64,000 bases of DNA from Plectrocnemia conspersa (Eukaryota > Arthropoda > Insecta > Trichoptera > Polycentropodidae), in NCBI GenBank assembly GCA_009617715.1, contig VTFK01000227.1, positions 1-64,000 of the forward strand. Reading direction: 5' to 3'. How positions within the stretch are numbered: position 1 is the first letter of the stretch; every line of letters begins with the position of its first letter. This document shows, one piece after another, positions 60,776 through 64,000 of the stretch. The translations under genes and the position numbers were made by a program. Below the pieces are notes generated by a model. The model saw only the letters and a program-made list of their open reading frames with translations, did no database searches and had not been told where the DNA came from.

Positions 60776-61678
60776 CAGAGGTTAGAACCGGATATGAACC
60801 GAAAACCGTTTTTTTTTGTCGGAACGAAAACAAAAATGGGTTTATTTCGGTTTTGTCCATGTTAAAGCATACAGTCACATAAATGGAAAGCTGTGCGACA
60901 TTTAAAAAATATTTGAAACAAATTATAATTTTTAAAGAAATCAATTTTAATCACAATCATCTAGTGAAACGTCCAATGAAAAGGTAGACGATTTAGAGGA
61001 TTTCTTAAAAAGTAAAGAATTGGCAATAGACATATAGATTTTCAATTTTTACAGATGTGAACAATAATTTTAACCATGTACAAGGATTATACAGATAAAA
61101 AACATATTTTAGAATTTTGGGAGGAAAATAAATAAATACATATCCTTATTTACACAAAATTGCAATGGTGGTTTTAAAAGCTCTAGCAACACAAGTTAGC
61201 GTTCAAAGTGTCTTCTCTGGCTTAAAGTTTATTTTGCGAGACAATCGAAATACTTTAAATGAAAATACATTAGAAGAATATTAATAATTAGAAGAAACTC
61301 ACATATTTTTTAATTATAAATAAAAATACCTAAGAATCCTGTATACTTGAACCGTAAATATACAAATTTGCTTTGTTTACATATGTTGCATTGAATAAAT
61401 TATATTATCATACTTTAATTATTTATAGTTTTAATTATTTATATTATATTATTGTATCAATTAATATAGTTTGTTTATAAACAATAGAAAAATAAAATGT
61501 TTTAAAATATGGTAGAAAATTGTATTTTAATACAAATAAACCCATTTGAAATATAATCACTCGGAGCTGAACCGAAAACCGTAAAAACCGATATTTATTC
61601 CAGAACGAAAACTGGAACCGAACCGATATATATTTTTTAATTGAACCGGTACGAAAAAAGTAACGGTTTGATGCCCTG
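60776..61678 (+). mobile_element. Internally deleted hAT transposon relic
   Basis: The plus strand at about 61137-61284 encodes LATQVSVQSVFSGLKFIL followed by RDNRNTLNENTLEEY, the hATC dimerisation domain found at the C-terminus of hAT transposases. The right end, reverse-complemented, starts CAGGGCATCAAACCG, and the left end starts CAGAGGTTAGAACCG: degenerate terminal inverted repeats of hAT type. Flanking 8-mers GACACAAC (60768-60775) and GTCACAAT (61679-61686) match at six of eight positions, as expected for a decayed 8-bp target duplication. Subterminal AACCGAAAACCG repeats occur at both ends. The BED finger and the catalytic region are missing. Confidence 0.82.
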
Positions 61679-61686
61679 GTCACAAT

Positions 61687-64000
61687 CCAAAATTAAAAGT
61701 ATTCCAAAATTTAAATAATAAAAAACATCCACATCCTAACTGCAATGAATAATAAAAAAAATGCGAATCTATGGGGGATTGATGGGTATTGTAAGCTGTA
61801 TTGGGGACTTTTATGTCGAATAATTAAGTTTCTTTTAAGGCTCTATTCTGACATCTTGAATTTATAATATTTGTAGTTAATACTCTATATTCACCATTTG
61901 ACTTTTTTACATTATAGCAACTTTCAAGTTTCATTAACCATTTCATACCTGAAATATTTTTCAAGTGTTTTAAGAAACCATATTATTTTCTTTTTTTTTT
62001 TTGGGTAAATAATAAATTAAATAAAAATCTTTAGAATATTTACTCGAAAAACACTTTTTTAGAGGACAATTTAAATGAGTAATATATAAAATAATTGTTC
62101 TATAAAACGATTTGTTTGTGTATTACTGTTGGACAGATTAGATACGAGTCAGAACATTGAACACCCCATAAAAACTTCTCTGCAACGAATCCTTTTCTGA
62201 AGAAAAAATCCAAAGATATACTTTACATAAATGCACATATCTCCTAAAATAATTCCTAATTAAATCGCAACTGTTTTTTATAATATACTTTACATAAATG
62301 CACATATCTCCTATTTGCCAGATTGTTTTAAATTTGAGAAATAAATCAAAATACGCATTAGAGTATTAAAATATTACTAAACAAAAACAAAAAACAAAAA
62401 ACTCATCAAATGGATCATATAAAAAAATACACATATATGTAACGCTTGGTGAAACGCCAAGCAAAATCCCGCACATACTATGCGGATGCCAGTCTAATGC
62501 TAAATTAATCATTGATTCTGTTAGGTTTCTTTAAAACAAATAAATTTTCACAATACATTACCTACACAGTGTCATATATTGTTTATGGGCGGCAAAGATA
62601 GGTGAGGATTTCTAGAATTTTATACCTGGTCATAAACTTACTGAATGGATACTATCGCCCTCATATGGCAAGTTATGAGTTATTGTTTGTATGTGCTACT
62701 TATTTTATCATTATTTTGAGCTTCTTTCATTTTGTTAAAAATTATCAGATGTCACAAACAAATTTCATTCCTTCATATTTTTCATTGTCCAAATATAACA
62801 ACCAACTTTACAGGTATACATTTAATGGTATTTTACAGGTATACATTTTGTTAACAATGCAGTTGAATTTTGTCAATTTCACTGGTATTTACAGACACAA
62901 AATAAAGATTGTATTGATTATTTTTCATACTAAATAATGTTGATAATATAATAACGACGCTTCCACAACAGCTATGGCAATCTCTTAAAATGGCTGGCAA
63001 CACAAACTGTACCAAACGTTATCTTAAAGTTATAATTTGCAACTCTATTTTAAACATAAAAATATTTACTATTTCTAGTTGTTTCATATAAAAATCTCAA
63101 AAGGTTTTTGAGTTGTGACAGTCTTCTTTCAAACCAATAATATGTACATTGCATTCAGTGATTATATTCAGTCGGTACCGGTCGTAAATTCATAATTAAA
63201 GTGGTAAATTGTTAGAAGAAATAATATCAGAATTAATTTTTAAAACTTTAATTTCATAGATTGAAAAACATGGTCGTAATTAAAAATACTAGAAATCTTA
63301 TTTGGCTTATCGCATTCAGATATCTTTACATTTTATTTTTTCTCAAGTCAGTGAAAAAAATCAAAAACATGCAGAATTCATTTGATCACGTAAAAGTGAA
63401 AAGAATGATAAAATGATAATCTTGACAAACATATCATGAGAACAATAAACCAATACTACACTGTGCGCTTACACATATTGGTAGATACCTCAGTAGACTG
63501 TGGAAAATAAATAGACCATAGATCAGAGGTTACCGCAAAAGACGGCAAACACATACTTATGTAAATGTCTTTTATTTCTGAAAAATATGCGTAGGGATAC
63601 TGAGATTGATATATGTAAACATTACAATGAAAATATTATTTCCGTACATTTCAAAATTTAAATCTGGCATTTCTTAACAATTTTGTGAACTCATTCACTA
63701 GATGATGCAATTAAAGGTATAAAAAAGTAATATATTAGTAAAAGTAAGTGTTTCTAAGGAGCTTTGACCGTAACCAAGTATTTTAATTATAGAGTATATT
63801 TATACTTAAATATACAATCTAATGCTTTTTCAAAAATTGGGAATGCCAAACTGATTTACCGTTTTGAATGCAAAATATTAGCGTCGATTTGCTAGGAAAA
63901 AGGTTGTCTATATATTTTTAATAACTAAATCTCAATACACAATAATGAATCAGACTTTAGAACATAAATTAAATGTCACGTTGTGTAAATTAAATTAGAC
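61687..64000. other. AT-rich flank
   Basis: No gene is recognised. A 30-base string starting ATATACTTTACATAAATGCA is directly duplicated at about 62215 and 62283, and TTTTACAGGTATACATTT is duplicated at about 62807-62850. The 111-codon frame at 62602-62937 is Phe, Ile and Tyr-rich without motif. A missing 5' exon of the leucine-zipper gene may lie here, but I could not find it. Confidence 0.4.

Noticed and set aside
62602..62937. 111-codon frame near the right edge
   Set aside because: Hydrophobic AT-codon bias only; crosses a local tandem duplication.

Overview
The window is AT-rich, intron-bearing eukaryotic DNA from an insect. Brinker, the Dpp/BMP repressor known from insects, is present, and introns are short to medium with GT-AG ends. 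The long gaps are full of decayed DNA transposons (mariner-like, pogo-type, hAT, a TTAA-flanked element) and one non-LTR retrotransposon relic. The order is not resolved; Lepidoptera or a relative is plausible but unproven.

Layout. Bases 1-540 look like a low-quality contig end. An unrecognised broken reading frame lies at 1.1-1.4 kb (-). Atg5 (+, 3.1-4.5 kb, five exons) and brinker (-, 4.8-5.4 kb, one exon) sit tail to tail and appear to share a bidirectional polyadenylation region. From 5.4 to 49.9 kb I find no supportable host gene. This roughly 44 kb desert holds a GC-rich island at 8.4-8.9 kb, many repeats and transposon relics. A SMYD3-type SET/MYND methyltransferase gene (-, nine recognised coding exons, 49.9-57.7 kb) follows. 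Then comes an unrecognised gene for an acidic leucine-zipper protein (-, 58.9-60.6 kb) and a hAT relic (60.8-61.7 kb). The last 2.3 kb holds nothing I can name.

Most interesting signal. Three exact matches to the Drosophila Mad/Medea/Schnurri silencer-element consensus GRCGNC-N5-GTCTG lie upstream of brinker, about 0.28, 3.05 and 3.13 kb from its start codon and all in the same orientation relative to brinker. In flies these elements let Dpp signalling silence brk. The arrangement suggests that the Dpp-to-brk double-negative switch is present here with recognisable cis-elements, and that the adjacent desert may be brk's regulatory landscape.

Quality note. Atg5, the SMYD3-like gene and the leucine-zipper gene each carry single-base-scale frame breaks, mostly in homopolymers, while splice sites and protein families stay intact. 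Assembly indels are more likely than pseudogenes. All protein lengths given here assume those breaks are errors.
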